From the NCBI GenBank assembly GCA_016929495.1, contig JAFGIS010000324.1, positions 1 to 52,489 on the forward strand: a DNA stretch of 52,489 nt, given 5' to 3'. Below the pieces are notes generated by a model. It worked only from the letters and a program-made list of their open reading frames with translations, did no database searches and was not told the origin of the DNA. Origin of the DNA: Polyangiaceae bacterium. GTDB lineage: Bacteria; Myxococcota_A; Polyangia; Polyangiales; Polyangiaceae. Positions 51,664-52,489 of this stretch are shown here, in pieces. Numbering within the stretch: position 1 is the stretch's first letter; every line of letters begins with the position of its first letter. The position numbers were made by a program, and so were the translations under genes.

Positions 51664-52194
51664 GTGTCCGCCAGGTACAAAGTACTGCTGTGGGTCACCT
51701 CTGTGGTGTTCGTAGTCGATCGGGTCACCAAGGAGCTGGCACGCGCATTCCTTGCACACAACAAGGGGGAAGAAGCCATTCGCGTCATCAAGGGGGTCCT
51801 CTACCTGCGCTGGAGCTCCAACTCGGCGGGCTTCTTCGGCTTTCTCGATGAGCTACCCGAGCCGTGGCGGCCCGTCCTGTTCGGGCTGGCCACGTTCGTT
51901 TTCGGCGGCCTCGTCATCTACTTTGTCGCAAAATCCAAGGGTCTGCCCAACGAACCCCAGGCGCTGTCGCTCGTTCTGGCCGGCATCGTCGGCAACGGAT
52001 TCGACCGACTGGTCTACGGGCATGTTATCGACGGGGTGTATGCGGTCCTCCCGTGGGGGCTCTGGTCCGCCTCGTTCAATCTGGCCGATCTGGCCATGTT
52101 CGTGGGCATCGTGTGGACGATACTGATGCACGTTGCCCTCCGCTCAAGCGTTCGCTCGCGCGCGGAGGACGGTCCGGCCGATGAGTCCACGTGA
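51664..52194 (+). CDS. lspA: Signal peptidase II
   Basis: 176 aa; AGGAG six bases before the GTG at 51664. Four hydrophobic helices are present (KVLLWVTSVVFVVDRVTK; WRPVLFGLATFVFGGLVIYFVA; ALSLVLAGIVGNGFDRL; SFNLADLAMFVGIVWTILMHV), with the family motifs NSAGFFGF, GNGFDRLVYGHVIDGV (first catalytic Asp region) and FNLADLAMF (second catalytic Asp). It cleaves lipoprotein signal peptides, so it would serve the several lipoproteins seen in this window. The C-terminal tail is charged. It overlaps the next gene by 14 nt. Confidence 0.95.
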   Translation: MSARYKVLLWVTSVVFVVDRVTKELARAFLAHNKGEEAIRVIKGVLYLRWSSNSAGFFGFLDELPEPWRPVLFGLATFVFGGLVIYFVAKSKGLPNEPQALSLVLAGIVGNGFDRLVYGHVIDGVYAVLPWGLWSASFNLADLAMFVGIVWTILMHVALRSSVRSRAEDGPADEST

Positions 52195-52489
52195 CACGTC
52201 CTCGACCCTGCGTTGGTTCCTGGCAGGGCTGGTCGGGCTCGGCGTGGTCCTCACGGTCGTGGCCTTGCGTTGGCGTCTCTCTCACGACTCGGCTCCGGCA
52301 TCATCCGGCAAGCGAGACGAGCGGCCGGGTGGGGCTCGTGCGAGTGCAGCGACGCGTTCGACACGAAGCGGCGTGCGTTCTGAGGACGAACGCCCGCGTC
52401 CGTCCCGCACCGACTCGCGCGAGGTGGACCCTCCAGGGCTGGTCCTATCGCGGAATGACGCGGCTGTCGGCGTGAAGCCATTGCTCGAC
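52181..52489 (+). CDS. Single-TM membrane protein, cut by window end
   Basis: The frame begins with ATG at 52181, overlapping the end of lspA by 14 nt (typical of translational coupling), and stays open for 103 codons to the end of the window. A single hydrophobic helix (WFLAGLVGLGVVLTVVAL) at residues 12-29 is followed by a Ser/Arg/Asp-rich segment, which suggests an anchored protein with a disordered linker. No domain is visible yet. Confidence 0.65.
   Translation, partial: MSPRDTSSTLRWFLAGLVGLGVVLTVVALRWRLSHDSAPASSGKRDERPGGARASAATRSTRSGVRSEDERPRPSRTDSREVDPPGLVLSRNDAAVGVKPLLD

Noticed and set aside
1..52489. CRISPR array, rRNA, tRNA or prophage segment
   Set aside because: No regular repeat-spacer pattern, rRNA-like sequence or phage structural cluster is visible; the only phage-like protein is the solitary tube protein.

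Overview
The window is high-GC, densely coded chromosomal DNA, most likely from a member of the Myxococcota (Polyangia-like). This is inference. It rests on GC-rich third codon positions, a lipoprotein with a very long Ala/Gly linker before NHL repeats, a Cys-rich NCGSCGxxC fragment of a kind common in myxobacterial surface proteins, paired DUF3943 proteins, and surface-polysaccharide genes that switch strand repeatedly. No rRNA, tRNA or CRISPR was seen.

Positions 1 to about 37.6 kb are a surface polysaccharide (EPS/O-antigen-like) locus. It holds a CapK/PaaK-like adenylate-forming enzyme, a GT4 glycosyltransferase, two GT-C-type membrane glycosyltransferases, a Wza-like export lipoprotein, a Wzy/O-antigen-ligase-like protein, a Wzx-like flippase, a polysaccharide deacetylase, two methyltransferases, a GNAT and a serine-acetyltransferase-like hexapeptide protein, an ATP-grasp protein, a DegT aminotransferase, an SGNH-like lipoprotein and two alpha/beta hydrolases. 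It ends with UDP-GlcNAc 2-epimerase and a UDP-sugar dehydrogenase, which together would make a UDP-HexNAc uronic acid such as UDP-ManNAcA. Inside it lies a tight operon (28906-33743): acyl carrier protein, NadE-like synthetase, AsnB-like amidotransferase, acyl-CoA ligase.

The ACP, AsnB, acyl-ligase, the two unusual hydrolases (overlapping by 4 nt) and the GT4 enzyme resemble the accessory set that accompanies exosortase A (PEP-CTERM/EpsH) systems, but no exosortase or PEP-CTERM protein is visible here. No initiating polyprenyl-phosphate glycosyltransferase and no Wzc-type kinase is visible either, so the locus probably continues outside the window or is completed elsewhere.

From 38.3 kb to the end the content is mixed: a putative DNA-binding protein, a YhcH/YiaL-family protein, MetF, an SRPBCC-like protein, two convergent DUF3943 paralogues separated by a GC hairpin, a B12-binding radical SAM protein, a PAS-GGDEF diguanylate cyclase, a class I glutamine amidotransferase, a two-ACT-domain GcvR-like protein, a possibly broken Cys-cluster gene, a solitary phage tail-tube-like protein with a hydrophobic N-terminus, LspA, and a membrane protein cut by the window end.

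A notable non-coding feature is a two-copy repeat of about 145 bp (17932-18076 minus, 38087-38228 plus). It carries two hairpins and, in copy A, 16-nt imperfect terminal inverted repeats. Two base pairs of one stem differ between the copies by compensatory double changes.
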